Shown here one piece after another: positions 63,967-64,000 of a DNA stretch of 64,000 nucleotides. The translations under genes and the position numbers were made by a program. Numbering within the stretch: the stretch's first letter is position 1; each line of letters begins with the position of its first letter. Where the stretch lies: contig CM040764.1 of the NCBI GenBank assembly GCA_022829145.1, positions 620,001-684,000 on the forward strand, read 5' to 3'. Source of the DNA: Albula goreensis (lineage: Eukaryota > Chordata > Actinopteri > Albuliformes > Albulidae). Below the pieces are notes generated by a model. It was not told where the DNA came from, searched no databases, and saw nothing but the letters and a program-made list of their open reading frames with translations.

Positions 63967-64000
63967 CTGCAACAAGCCAATCACAAACCTGCTTACTGTC

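Overview
The window is vertebrate genomic DNA, most likely from a ray-finned fish. The evidence is intron-exon structure with GT/AG boundaries, very dense TG/CA microsatellites and minisatellites, tRNA-derived SINEs with the usual fish 3' tail, Tc1/mariner-, hAT- and Harbinger-type DNA transposons, and Rex/CR1/L2-like non-LTR fragments. There is no prokaryotic gene organisation. Most long open frames are artefacts of repeats and were left out.

Two protein-coding genes are supported, arranged tail to tail. On the plus strand, 8296-47021 carries 24 coding exons of an ArfGAP with coiled-coil/BAR, PH, ArfGAP and ankyrin domains (ACAP family, closest to ACAP2). Exon 1, holding the start codon, was not found and probably lies upstream. 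The exons run BAR (8296-19258), an optional 12-nt microexon (19637-19648), PH (22984-27510), ArfGAP (27739-31767), a linker with an optional cassette exon (34456-34557), ankyrin repeats (37656-41044), and two alternative C-termini (41916-42063, or 41916-41977 joined to 46918-47021). As written, two ankyrin exons each lack one base. On the minus strand, 56935-63966 carries the last three coding exons of a C2H2 zinc-finger gene recognised as znf414; its 5' part is beyond the window's right edge.

Region by region: 1-8295 is upstream or intron-1 sequence with a foldback-like element, minisatellites, a hAT/BED transposase relic and a SINE. Positions 8296-47021 are the ACAP gene, whose introns are packed with tandem arrays. 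Positions 47022-48624 are its 3' UTR with an array. Positions 48625-56934 are intergenic and hold a decayed Harbinger element (transposase plus a Myb/SANT-like partner in opposite orientation) and a LINE EN/RT relic. Positions 56935-64000 are znf414.

The most striking feature is that several tandem arrays in the ACAP gene are built from the splice junction itself. Four arrays start at the 5' splice site and copy it many times (16559, 27942, 31726, 38428), and at least one ends on and copies a 3' splice site (40600-40944). One of them sits at the split codon of the catalytic arginine finger of the ArfGAP domain.
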